A stretch of DNA of 64,000 nucleotides from Clostridium ragsdalei P11. Its GTDB lineage: Bacteria; Bacillota; Clostridia; Clostridiales; Clostridiaceae. The notes beneath the pieces are model-generated. The model saw only the letters and a list, made by a program, of their open reading frames with translations. It searched no databases and had not been told where the DNA came from. The stretch is taken from assembly GCF_001675165.1 (NCBI RefSeq), contig NZ_LROS01000066.1, forward strand, positions 113,124-177,123, given 5' to 3'. This document shows positions 25,537 to 33,512 of this stretch, piece after piece. Each line of letters starts with the position of its first letter. Position 1 is the stretch's first letter. The position numbers and the translations under genes are program-made.

Positions 25537-26172
25537 TTACAACATCTTTGCTATTAAAAACATAGTTTTCATTCCAAGGGAAGTAAACTTTTCCTCATAT
25601 TCTGTAACTACATTTTCAGTAAAATCACTGCTGTGAAGATCATAAGTAAGATACCTTATTTCAAAATTATTTTCCTTAAAATATTCCTGAGATTCTTCAA
25701 AAAGTTCCCTGTCATCTGTTTTAAACCATATTTCACTACCTAATTTTAAAAACTTTCTATACCTATTCAAAAATACAGTATGGGTAAGTCTTCTTTTCTT
25801 TTGTCTTCTTTTAGGCCAGGGATTACAGAAATTTATATATATCCTGCTTATCTCATCTTTATCGAAAACTTCCTCAATTTGAGCTATGTTCATAGGCATT
25901 ATCCTTGCATTTGTAACTTCATCTTCTTGAAGCTTTTTAAGTGCATATATTAAAACTTCATCTTTTAAATCAATGCCTATATAATTTATATTAGTATTGT
26001 TTAACGCCTGAGTATACAAGAATTTTCCCCTTCCACAACCTAATTCCAAATATATATCATTCTGATTTTTAAACTCTTCTTTCCATTTTCCCTTATACTT
26101 TTGTACTTCTGTTATAGTTAAAGAACTAGCCTCCATTTCAGGTCTAGCCCACCATTTTTTTCTAAGTCTCAT
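25537..26172 (-). CDS. trmB: tRNA (guanine-N7)-methyltransferase
   Basis: Makes m7G46 in the variable loop of tRNA. The 211-residue sequence has the SAM motif [12 protein letters not shown] (about 42-53), the [11 protein letters not shown] strand, and the family-diagnostic [18 protein letters not shown] motif (about 117-134). The C-terminus [21 protein letters not shown] also matches TrmB. Start at ATG 26172 is supported by a GGAA-type ribosome site. Single-gene unit. Confidence 0.95.
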   Translation of the reverse strand: MRLRKKWWARPEMEASSLTITEVQKYKGKWKEEFKNQNDIYLELGCGRGKFLYTQALNNTNINYIGIDLKDEVLIYALKKLQEDEVTNARIMPMNIAQIEEVFDKDEISRIYINFCNPWPKRRQKKRRLTHTVFLNRYRKFLKLGSEIWFKTDDRELFEESQEYFKENNFEIRYLTYDLHSSDFTENVVTEYEEKFTSLGMKTMFLIAKML

Positions 26173-26339
26173 ATCCTAAATTCCTTTCCAAATTTTTAAT
26201 CACAAAATAAATTATCTATTTAAATTACAAAACTGTCAATGCTATTATATAAATATTGTTTTCTATACATTATTAAAGTTTTTTCTACAATATACGATAA
26301 TAATAAGTAAAATATTATACTATTCAGGTTGTGAAAATT

Positions 26340-27488
26340 ATGGATTACTTTATAGAAGAACTAAAAAACAAAAAGATAATTAACACTGATGATATAAAAA
26401 CAATGCAAGAATACATTAATAAAAAATATTTTAAGATTCCGTCCAGCGAAAAGGCAAAAATGCTTTCCAACACCATACACCATATTTTAGATACAAATCT
26501 AAAGGAACTACCAGAAAGTTATAGACAAACTGTAAAAATAAACACTTTAAAAAATACCTTCTCTAAAAATAAAGCCTCAATTTTCATGTATGATATATTT
26601 CTCTGCTGTATTAAAATCGAACCTTTAAAGAAAAATTTTACAAAAGAAATTACCCGCTGGATAAATGCAAATATAGAAAATTCAGTTGAAGAAAAAGATT
26701 TAAACAACTATTTAGGGATAACAAGTCCAAAAATGAATCCTGTTACAGATGAAAACCTAAACAACAAAATAACTGAGCCTGTTAGTCCCAATAGAACTAT
26801 TGAAACTACAGCTGCTCCAGCTATACCTTTCAAGTTAAAATTTAATAAAAAACTTTTAATATTTTCCTCAATTATATTTTTTATTTTAATTTCTCAGGTA
26901 TTAGGACAAGTTTTTTTTCAAAAAAGCCTATTTAAAACTCCTTTTTATATAGCCAGTACTTCTGAAAGTGGGAATAGCTATTTAAAAGATTTAGCTAATC
27001 AAATAACTTTAAAAAATGCTAAAAAAAATTTCCCAAATGTATATCTTCCTGAATATTTAAAATATCAAACAATAGATGAAGATAAATTGAAATCCTACTT
27101 AAGCAGCCGCAATTCACTTCTAGGCAAAGATCCATATTTCTCTACTATAATGAGTACTGCAAGAGAGTTCAATTTAAATCCAGTTTTATTATTTGCTATA
27201 ACAGGACAGGAACAGAACTTCGTACCTGTAAATACTCCAAGTGCCTCTAAAATAGCTAATAACCCTTTTAACGTATATCACAGTTGGCAGGAATATAATA
27301 CTGATATAAAAGATTCATCAAGAATAGCTGCCAGAACTATCATAAATCTATCGGAAGACAGGCCAAAGGAAAACAACCCCTTTATGTGGATAGGCAAAAA
27401 ATATGCAGAAGATTCAAATTGGGGTAATGGAGTCCAAGCCATATTTGAAGAAATAAACAATTACTTTGCACTTTACAGCAAAAAATAA
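26340..27488 (+). CDS. Membrane-anchored protein with lysozyme-like C-terminal domain
   Basis: Protein of 382 residues. The N-terminal 170 residues are cytoplasmic and helical, one membrane segment lies near residues 172-193 (LLIFSSIIFFILISQVLG), and the outside part ends in a lysozyme-like fold: NPVLLFAITGQEQNFVP carries the probable catalytic Glu, followed by NNPFNVYHSWQEYNTDI. This resembles peptidoglycan glucosaminidase or transglycosylase domains in clostridial envelope or sporulation proteins. CAGGTTGTGA, close to the consensus ribosome site, precedes ATG 26340. A strong terminator follows. Activity is predicted, not certain. Confidence 0.65.
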   Translation: MDYFIEELKNKKIINTDDIKTMQEYINKKYFKIPSSEKAKMLSNTIHHILDTNLKELPESYRQTVKINTLKNTFSKNKASIFMYDIFLCCIKIEPLKKNFTKEITRWINANIENSVEEKDLNNYLGITSPKMNPVTDENLNNKITEPVSPNRTIETTAAPAIPFKLKFNKKLLIFSSIIFFILISQVLGQVFFQKSLFKTPFYIASTSESGNSYLKDLANQITLKNAKKNFPNVYLPEYLKYQTIDEDKLKSYLSSRNSLLGKDPYFSTIMSTAREFNLNPVLLFAITGQEQNFVPVNTPSASKIANNPFNVYHSWQEYNTDIKDSSRIAARTIINLSEDRPKENNPFMWIGKKYAEDSNWGNGVQAIFEEINNYFALYSKK

Positions 27489-27489
27489 T

Positions 27490-27528
27490 AGGAAGATTGT
27501 AAATAAAAAACAAATTTACAATCTTCCT
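27490..27528. terminator. Terminator after the lysozyme-like gene
   Basis: AGGAAGATTGTAAAT and ATTTACAATCTTCCT form perfect 15-bp arms around an A-rich loop. Plus-strand use is natural for the gene ending at 27488. Confidence 0.75.
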
Positions 27529-27530
27529 CT

Positions 27531-27713
27531 GTTTATCCGATGACTACTCGCTCTAATACTCCCACTTCTTCAAGTTTACGTTGAGAGCGACTATGTCCCT
27601 GGATAACGATTTCTCCTAAAGGATAACGCATTCTAAGTACTGAAGCACTAAGAATCCTGTTAATAAGCATCAGGTGGAGTTAAAACTCCATCTGATGCCA
27701 AGAACTCTGTTTA
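27531..27713 (-). repeat. Family B structured repeat, copy B2
   Basis: Full-length copy (183 bp), on the minus strand relative to B3 and B4. Its hairpin GCATCAGGTGGAGT/ACTCCATCTGATGC is at about 27667-27698. The edge sequence TAAACAGAG supplies the TAA stop codon of the M50 peptidase gene at 27711-27713. Confidence 0.85.
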
Positions 27714-28355
27714 TCTGATGATACTATTTGCAATGGTCATAAGTTTAGAGTATATAGCCATTGATGGAATACCTACCACATAATTTGCAATTGGTGTAGC
27801 TACAAATACAAGAAGTATAATAAGCTGATACCTATATAAAGTATCTGATATATTATAGTAAAACGAAGGAAACAAATCCCTTAGTATATGAAATCCATCT
27901 AATCCAGGTATAGGTATTAAATTGAACACAAACAACATACAATTTATATTTACTACATACAATACAATTTTAACTACTATATTTGAAACTAAATTATAAT
28001 TACTAGATGAAAAGATAAATTTATATAAAAACACTGTCAAAAGTGCAGCTAAAAATGCTGTTATTAAATTAGCCAAAGGACCTGCCGCAGAAACTTTTAA
28101 ATCATCTTTATTTCTATTTTTAAAGGCATTTGGATTGATCTCAACAGGCTTTGCCCATCCAAACCCTACAAGTAATATCATTATAAAGCCTATAATATCT
28201 ATATGTGCAAATGGATTTAAAGTAAGCCTTCCTTGAAATTTAGCTGTTTTATCTCCTAATCTATCTGCCACAAAGGCGTGAGCAAATTCATGGAATGTAA
28301 GCCCTATAAGTATTCCTGGTATAATAAGTATCTTATCCAATATCATTTCATTCAA
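27711..28355 (-). CDS. Site-2-protease-like (M50) membrane metallopeptidase
   Basis: Polytopic membrane protein of 214 residues. The zinc-binding motif HEFAHAF lies near residues 22-28 in the first membrane helix, and the second ligand motif NLIPIPGLDG near 145-154. This compact form, without a PDZ domain, is common in Firmicutes and may cleave membrane-embedded regulators. The start is TTG 28355, ten bases after AGAGGGG; an ATG at 28346 is an alternative. The C-terminal residues SIIR and the stop abut a repeat B edge, so the native C-terminus may have been altered by repeat insertion. Confidence 0.85.
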   Translation of the reverse strand: MNEMILDKILIIPGILIGLTFHEFAHAFVADRLGDKTAKFQGRLTLNPFAHIDIIGFIMILLVGFGWAKPVEINPNAFKNRNKDDLKVSAAGPLANLITAFLAALLTVFLYKFIFSSSNYNLVSNIVVKIVLYVVNINCMLFVFNLIPIPGLDGFHILRDLFPSFYYNISDTLYRYQLIILLVFVATPIANYVVGIPSMAIYSKLMTIANSIIR

Positions 28356-28377
28356 ATAATTTCATCCCCTCTTTTTA

Positions 28378-29403
28378 CTAATTTAACGTTACTTTTTGCA
28401 ACTTTCCACCATTTACTGATGCAATTCCGCCTTCATATATTTGCACAAAATTTCCTTTATATACATATTGCTTTCCACTTGTAACTTCTGTAACAATACC
28501 TTTTAAATTGTCATTTATGTATATTTTGCCTGAAGGCATAACAAACACGTCATTCTTATTTACAGATTGGCCCAAATTTATGTTTTGATAATTACTTCCA
28601 CTGTCATTTATAGTTCCACAGTAGATATTTGATATTTTATTATCCTTTTCATCAGCTATGTATATTTTGTCATTTTCATCTACTCCTACCCAAACAGGAT
28701 TTTCTACCCCATTTATCGTAAGTGACCTATCATCGCCTGTAACATATATCTTACTGTATACTTTATCTTCATATATAAGTTTATCATCTAAAGATAATAT
28801 TCCCATATTACCTACCATATAAGATCTTGTAGTTACTTTTTGCATTTCATTCATTATGTCAATTCTATATATATTTGTCCTTTCCCCGCTGCTTTCCATC
28901 TTAACATATATAACATTGGTAAAAGGAGATTCTTCTATATCATCAATTTTAGCTTTTTCATCTGTCCAATCCAGTGCTTTTATATTTTCTTTTATATCCT
29001 TACCAGCTTCATAATATGATAATTCAAATTTTGAACCGTCATCAGAACTTTCTTTTTCTGCTATAAGTATTCTATCCCTATCTTTTTGCCATTTATAAAA
29101 AGATACCTTGACTCCATCTTTAAATTCTATATTTTTTTCATTTCCGTCCTTTGTATCCACTACTTTCAAAACACTTGATTCACAATATGCCAGATACCTA
29201 CCATCAAAGGAAACACTAATATTATTAGCATCTTCTGGTACCTTTATAACAACATCTGCTTTTTTGGGCTCACTCTTTACAATTTTTTTGGTTTTTATCT
29301 CTGTTTGAGAGGATAAAAAATAATTATTTATATAAAACAATCCTGCAAACTGTACTACAAGAGATATAATTATCCAAACAGTAATTTTCTTGAAAATTTT
29401 CAT
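28378..29403 (-). CDS. Membrane-anchored beta-propeller-like protein of unknown function
   Basis: Protein of 341 residues with an N-terminal membrane anchor (VWIIISLVVQFAGLFYI, about 9-25) and an outside region with repeated four-strand patterns such as ISVSFDGRYLAYCESSVLKV and KISNIYCGTINDSG, as in TolB/DPP-type propellers. No enzymatic motif is visible. It lies between an M50 protease and a phosphodiester glycosidase-like gene, all on the minus strand and closely spaced, which suggests an envelope-related transcript. AGGGGAGTAAAGG precedes ATG 29403. Confidence 0.65.
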   Translation of the reverse strand: MKIFKKITVWIIISLVVQFAGLFYINNYFLSSQTEIKTKKIVKSEPKKADVVIKVPEDANNISVSFDGRYLAYCESSVLKVVDTKDGNEKNIEFKDGVKVSFYKWQKDRDRILIAEKESSDDGSKFELSYYEAGKDIKENIKALDWTDEKAKIDDIEESPFTNVIYVKMESSGERTNIYRIDIMNEMQKVTTRSYMVGNMGILSLDDKLIYEDKVYSKIYVTGDDRSLTINGVENPVWVGVDENDKIYIADEKDNKISNIYCGTINDSGSNYQNINLGQSVNKNDVFVMPSGKIYINDNLKGIVTEVTSGKQYVYKGNFVQIYEGGIASVNGGKLQKVTLN

Positions 29404-29437
29404 CCTTTACTCCCCTTTAATATTGTCTAATAATCTT

Positions 29438-30451
29438 CTATGGTTTTACATAAATAGCTGATGGCACTGATCTCTCACCTAGAGGATCACAAGTGTTGTT
29501 TATTACATCTCCTTCATAATACATAGTTGAAGAAGAACCTCCATCTAAATTCGTAGCATTTACTGCACCATATTGAAGCATTATATTTTGAACATCCTTC
29601 AGGGAAGCACCAATACTTTTAGTTTGTCGTCCATCTATAACAAGAAATAAAATAGCACCATCTGACCTTTGTCCTATTGCAGTTCTAGGGGCTATTCCCC
29701 AACCACCGTCACCAGATTTTATGGTACCTTCTCCACCCACTACTAAGGCAGGTTCAAAAGATATAGCTTCTGTAACATTCCTCTCTTTCAGTTCGTTTAA
29801 ACTGTGATGTCCTACTATAAGTTCTCCTTTATTTGTAAGTGCCATTACACCTCTTGATTTATCATCAGGATCAGTTATATCATTGGCAACAATCTGGCCA
29901 TCGCTCATAAGTACACCTGTAGGTTTTCCTCCTGTACCCGTCCACTTACTGTCACTATCACTAGAAGAACTATCTGTAAAACCCCCCCCATTTATAGCAG
30001 CTACAGCATTATGATCTTTTGCTATTTGACTTGTAAGTTCTCCAGCTACACCTAATTTTTTACTGTATCCTACCTTAACTCTAGTCGGATCGTGTATTAT
30101 AAGCATATAACCTTTAAACTTTCTTCCATCACTTATTTCTTCCCTTTCTATACTACTATCATGCTTATTTTCAAATTTTAAAGGTGAATCATCTTTTTCT
30201 ATATTTTTAGGTTTGTTTTCACTTAGTATTTTTTGTATTTCACTATCCGATAAAAACATCTTTGCTATGTACTGATGGCTCAAAGTAGTCATGGCTGCGC
30301 CTACTACTGTTTTCTTTACATTTTCAAAAGGACCGTAAAATACTAAAAATGGAGCAGTCATCCCGGTAAATATAAACTCAAATAATATGAAATACAGTAT
30401 GAGTTTCCAAACTGGCCGTTTCTTTTTGCCTTCAATTTTCCCCTTCTTCAT
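29438..30451 (-). CDS. Phosphodiester glycosidase (NAGPA-domain) family membrane protein
   Basis: Protein of 337 residues with one N-terminal membrane segment (about 15-40) and an extracellular NAGPA/DUF2233 domain. Visible landmarks are AAINGGGF, GKPTGVLMSDGQIV, APRTAIGQ, FLVIDGRQ and the closing NLDGGSSSTMYYEG. Relatives cleave N-acetylglucosamine phosphodiesters or act on exopolysaccharide and teichoic-acid-like polymers. A surface-glycan role is expected. ATG 30451 follows an AAAGG ribosome site. It probably heads the transcript with the propeller protein. Confidence 0.85.
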   Translation of the reverse strand: MKKGKIEGKKKRPVWKLILYFILFEFIFTGMTAPFLVFYGPFENVKKTVVGAAMTTLSHQYIAKMFLSDSEIQKILSENKPKNIEKDDSPLKFENKHDSSIEREEISDGRKFKGYMLIIHDPTRVKVGYSKKLGVAGELTSQIAKDHNAVAAINGGGFTDSSSSDSDSKWTGTGGKPTGVLMSDGQIVANDITDPDDKSRGVMALTNKGELIVGHHSLNELKERNVTEAISFEPALVVGGEGTIKSGDGGWGIAPRTAIGQRSDGAILFLVIDGRQTKSIGASLKDVQNIMLQYGAVNATNLDGGSSSTMYYEGDVINNTCDPLGERSVPSAIYVKP

Positions 30452-30561
30452 ATGTTAAAACCTTTCCTTTCTAAAAAAAATACATCCTTCAATATTGTAC
30501 AATAAATGATAAAATTTTTAAATAGAAATAATTATGAACATACTAAAAACTTTATATAATA

Positions 30562-30694
30562 TAAACAGAGTTCTAAGCATCAGATGGAGTTTTAAACTCC
30601 ATCTGATGCTTAGAAATCGTTATCCAGGGACATAGCCGCTCTTTACCCACACTTGGAGAAGTGGGAGTATTAGAGCGGGTAGTCATCGGATAAA
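30562..30694 (+). repeat. Family B structured repeat, copy B3 (internal deletion)
   Basis: Opposite orientation to B2. It starts TAAACAGAGTTC, has an almost uninterrupted 20-bp-arm hairpin at 30573-30613, and ends GTAGTCATCGGATAAA. It lacks the middle 50-base segment of B2 and B4. It retains the GCTCT...CCCAC...GTGGG...AGAGC hairpin. Confidence 0.85.
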
Positions 30695-30711
30695 GGACTA
30701 AATAAAAAAGT

Positions 30712-30754
30712 CACTTTGGTGTTCAGTATATAACCATTTTCTAACACCAAAGTG
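30712..30754 (-). terminator. Terminator after the PhoH-family gene
   Basis: CACTTTGGTGTT (30712-30723) pairs perfectly with AACACCAAAGTG (30743-30754), and the minus strand continues ACTTTTTTATTT. The remaining part of 30452-30827 holds repeat B3 and nothing else recognisable. Confidence 0.85.
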
Positions 30755-30827
30755 CTCTTGAATAGAATTTTAAATTATAAATATGTTTTTTTAATTTTCG
30801 ATCTATTTCAAAAATTATATTTCCTAT

Positions 30828-32210
30828 TTACAATCTCTTTGACGCTTCATATGCAAGAGGAGACCTCTCACATTCATCATGTTTCAAAGTTATTTGATAA
30901 CATAACTTGCTTCCTTTCATTTTTTCTGAAGCATAACACAACCCATTTGATCTTGAATCTAAAAAAGCTTGATCTATTTGCTCTGGATCCCCTACTAAAA
31001 GCAATTTTGTACCCGATCCAACTCTCGTTATAATTGCTTTTACCTGTTTTGGAGTTAGATTCTGGGCTTCGTCAATTACAAGCCAATTTTTCACAATAGA
31101 TCTTCCTCTTAAATAACCTACTGCCTCTGTAGTTATAATTCCCCTGTCAAATAATTCTCTTATTTTATCAGCTAATTCCTTTTCATTTTTATATCTTTCT
31201 TTTTCATCAGAATCCACTAATATTTCTAGATTGTCTAATATCGGTCTCATAAAAGGCGATATTTTTTCCTGTTCTGTACCTGGAAGAAATCCTATATCTT
31301 CATCCATAGTAACATTAGGTCTGCATACCAGCATCTTTCTATACTTTCCTTTGTCTTCTTCCATTATACTATGGAGACCTACTGCCAGTGAAAATAAAGT
31401 TTTTGCAGTTCCTGCAGGACCTTTTATTATGACAAGTGGAGCCTTTTCTGCATTTGTTAAAAGTGCCTCCAACATAAATTTCTGTCCCACATTTCTTGGA
31501 ACTATTCCAAGAGGTGTACTATCCTTAAAGCAAAGTGAAACTATTTCTTTACCGTCAAATCTTCCAAGGGCAGTCTGTTTAGGATTACTTAAACAATGTA
31601 TTATAATAAACTCGTTTACATAAAGAGGTGGATCAAAGTATTCTGCATTATCCTCATTATAACAAGTTATTTTATCAACTTTCATATATTTGTTACTATA
31701 AAATTCTGTTATATCCTTTTCTGAAGCATATACATCTATCCTTCCTGTATACTGACTTTCATCTTCGGGAACAACTTTTTCATAGAAATCTTCTACCTCT
31801 ATATTTATTATATCAGCCTTAATTCTTTCAAATATGTCCTTTGTTATCAGACATACATTTTCACCACTTTCTTTAAGGCCTTTACACACCTGTATTATTC
31901 TGTTATCCGGTTTGCTTTTGTCCCAAGCTGGGGGCAACTGTACATCATAGTGGTTCATTTCAACCCTTAGTTTTCCACCACCTGGCAAGTCCACTCCTTG
32001 GTTAAGTTTACCGCTTTTTCTAAAGTCATCTATAAGCCTAGCTGCATACCTAGCATTGGCACCAAGATCATTTTTATTCTTTTTAAATCCATCTAACTCT
32101 TCCAGTACTACTTCAGGTATAACCACATCTCCATCATCAAAAGTCAATATAGCCCCTGGTGAATACAAAATAACATTGGTGTCTAAAACATAAGTTTTTT
32201 TCAAAGCCAT
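30828..32210 (-). CDS. PhoH-family ATPase with N-terminal PIN domain
   Basis: Protein of 460 residues. An N-terminal PIN nuclease domain (YVLDTNVILY with the first catalytic Asp, then VVLEELDGFK, about 1-145) is joined to a PhoH ATPase domain (about 240-450) with Walker A GPAGTAKTLFS and Walker B WLVIDEAQNL. Enzymes of this PIN-PhoH type act as RNA helicase/RNase in mycobacteria; here an RNA-processing role is inferred from the family. Length and order are normal. ATG 32210 follows a GAGGGGAGG ribosome site. Confidence 0.92.
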   Translation of the reverse strand: MALKKTYVLDTNVILYSPGAILTFDDGDVVIPEVVLEELDGFKKNKNDLGANARYAARLIDDFRKSGKLNQGVDLPGGGKLRVEMNHYDVQLPPAWDKSKPDNRIIQVCKGLKESGENVCLITKDIFERIKADIINIEVEDFYEKVVPEDESQYTGRIDVYASEKDITEFYSNKYMKVDKITCYNEDNAEYFDPPLYVNEFIIIHCLSNPKQTALGRFDGKEIVSLCFKDSTPLGIVPRNVGQKFMLEALLTNAEKAPLVIIKGPAGTAKTLFSLAVGLHSIMEEDKGKYRKMLVCRPNVTMDEDIGFLPGTEQEKISPFMRPILDNLEILVDSDEKERYKNEKELADKIRELFDRGIITTEAVGYLRGRSIVKNWLVIDEAQNLTPKQVKAIITRVGSGTKLLLVGDPEQIDQAFLDSRSNGLCYASEKMKGSKLCYQITLKHDECERSPLAYEASKRL

Positions 32211-32303
32211 TCCTCCCCTCTACCATTATTATAATATATTCATTTAAATATATAAATGAATTAAATTTCATAAACTTTCAAAATATATTTTGAATTATCT
32301 ACA

Positions 32304-32485
32304 TAAACAGAGTTCTTGGCATCAGATGGAGTTTTGACTCCACCTGATGCTTATTAACAGGATTCTTAGTGCTTCAGTACTTAGAATGCGTTATCCTTTA
32401 GGAGAAATCGTTATCCAGGGACGTAACTGCTCTTTACTCCAACTTGGAGAAGTGGGAGTATTAGAGCAGGTAGTCATCGGACAAA
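32304..32485 (+). repeat. Family B structured repeat, copy B4
   Basis: Full-length copy (182 bp), same orientation as B3: TAAACAGAGTTC edge, GCATCAGATGGAGT hairpin, a middle segment with GATTCTTAGTGCTTCAGTACTTAGAAT, and the GCTCT...AGAGC distal hairpin, ending GTAGTCATCGGACAAA. It lies upstream of the PhoH-family gene. The rest of 32211-32805 contains only the direct repeat at 32707 and a terminator. Confidence 0.85.
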
Positions 32486-32706
32486 AAATAAGCACTAGTA
32501 ATAACCAGTGCCTATCTTTCATAATATAATAATTGGGGATCAAAATATTATGCTATCTTTGTTTCATCGGTATATTGTTAATATTAACTATTATATGTGA
32601 CAATATGGTGTCAAATATATTAAATATTTATTTACTTTTTTAATACTTTATGAATTAAAATGTTATTAACTTAGGTATATGAAGCAAAATAACAAGTCAA
32701 AGATAC

Positions 32707-32736
32707 AAAATAGGCTAGCATACTGTCTAGTTATTT
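32707..32736 (+). repeat. 30-base direct repeat, left copy
   Basis: AAAATAGGCTAGCATACTG, one variable base, then CTAGTTATTT. It differs from the copy at 33451-33480 by a single base. Each copy can fold on itself through AAATA..CTAG and CTAG..ATTT. The two copies flank the SASP gene. Confidence 0.7.
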
Positions 32737-32760
32737 TTTCAATATGTCTTAATTCTAATA

Positions 32761-32796
32761 AAAAATCTGTACCCTAATTTAGAGTACAGATTTTTT
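32761..32796. terminator. Bidirectional terminator after the SASP gene
   Basis: AAAAATCTGTAC and GTACAGATTTTTT form 12-bp arms ten bases beyond the SASP stop codon. Confidence 0.85.
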
Positions 32797-32805
32797 ATCA
32801 TATAT

Positions 32806-33000
32806 TTACTTTAAATTCTGTTCATAAGCCTGAATCATTTTTTTAACCATATTTCCACCTACAGAGCCTGCTTCTCTTGAAGTTAAATCTCCATTATAAC
32901 CATTCTTTAAATTTACTCCAACTTCTTTAGCTGACTCCATTTTAAATTGATCTAATGCTGCTTTAGCTTGTGGAACTACTGGATTATTACTATTTGTCAT
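32806..33000 (-). CDS. Alpha/beta-type small acid-soluble spore protein
   Basis: DNA-binding spore protein of 64 residues that coats and protects the spore chromosome. The family signatures are AKAALDQFKMESAKEVGV (with the germination-protease cleavage region around MESAKE) and YNGDLTSREAGSVGGNMVKKMI. The true start is ATG 33000, eight bases after AAGGAGTGAG; the GTG at 33009 is within that site. It is expected to be made in the forespore under sigma G. The 13-base sequence TATAGTAAACTTT upstream is also found upstream of the sspH-like gene. Confidence 0.95.
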   Translation of the reverse strand: MTNSNNPVVPQAKAALDQFKMESAKEVGVNLKNGYNGDLTSREAGSVGGNMVKKMIQAYEQNLK

Positions 33001-33512
33001 AGTACTCACTCCTTTTTATAGTAAACTTTACTGCTTACATTTAAAGTTTCTACATTTTTAAAAAAATTACTCCAGGTAATTGAATGAATATTTAGTACTT
33101 GTTGCAATATAAGCTAATAAACATAAATGTTTTTAAATTTTTTACTGCTTTGTAATAAGAAAGTAAGCACCGTTAGCTACCAGCACTTACCTCTTTCAAT
33201 AGATACATATAATTATACTATCCCCATTTTCGCTAAGGTCATTTCCCTAGGACACTATTATATTACCCAATATTTCTAACAATATGACACCATATACATT
33301 ATGTAAATATTCATAAAAAATAATCTGGATAAAAAATAATCATTTTCATAATAGTAGATTTTATACTAGATTTTATAAGTTGTGAAGATACTAGATTACA
33401 ATTACAATTAAATTAGTTACACTATTTAGAATCAATTAGGCATTTGAAAGAAAATAGGCTAGCATACTGACTAGTTATTTCTTTGAAAATGCCTTATAAG
33501 GAGCATTGTAAA
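33001..33512. other. Gene-free region between SASP and surface-protein genes
   Basis: No convincing coding region on either strand. It holds the SASP promoter side (TATAGTAAACTTT at 33017-33029), a GTAAG/CTTAC stem-loop at about 33172-33190, TGACACCATAT at 33285-33295 (also found inverted near 32604-32614), and the long hairpin with the second 30-base repeat. No known riboswitch class was recognised. Confidence 0.5.
33438..33494 (+). promoter_or_regulatory. Long leader hairpin with second 30-base repeat, before the surface-protein gene
   Basis: AGGCATTT (33438-33445) pairs with AAATGCCT (33487-33494). Inside, AAAGAAAATA pairs with TATTTCTTT, and the CTAG tetramers close a short loop. The structure ends 19 bases before the start codon and four bases before the AAGGAG ribosome site, so it could influence translation or transcription of the gene that follows. 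Confidence 0.55.

Noticed and set aside
6646..32485. Family B repeats as CRISPR-like or attachment sites
   Set aside because: Copies are dispersed over 26 kb in both orientations with no regular spacing, no spacers and no integrase nearby.
33121..33260. Riboswitch (c-di-GMP or c-di-AMP type) in the region before the surface-protein gene
   Set aside because: A GTAGCTAAC-like stretch on the minus strand faintly recalls part of the ydaO class, but the conserved core segments could not be found on either strand.
32598..33295. TGACACCATAT found inverted near 32604 and 33285 as a regulatory pair
   Set aside because: An 11-base match in AT-rich sequence is weak, and neither position fits a promoter clearly; kept only as a note in the intergenic description.
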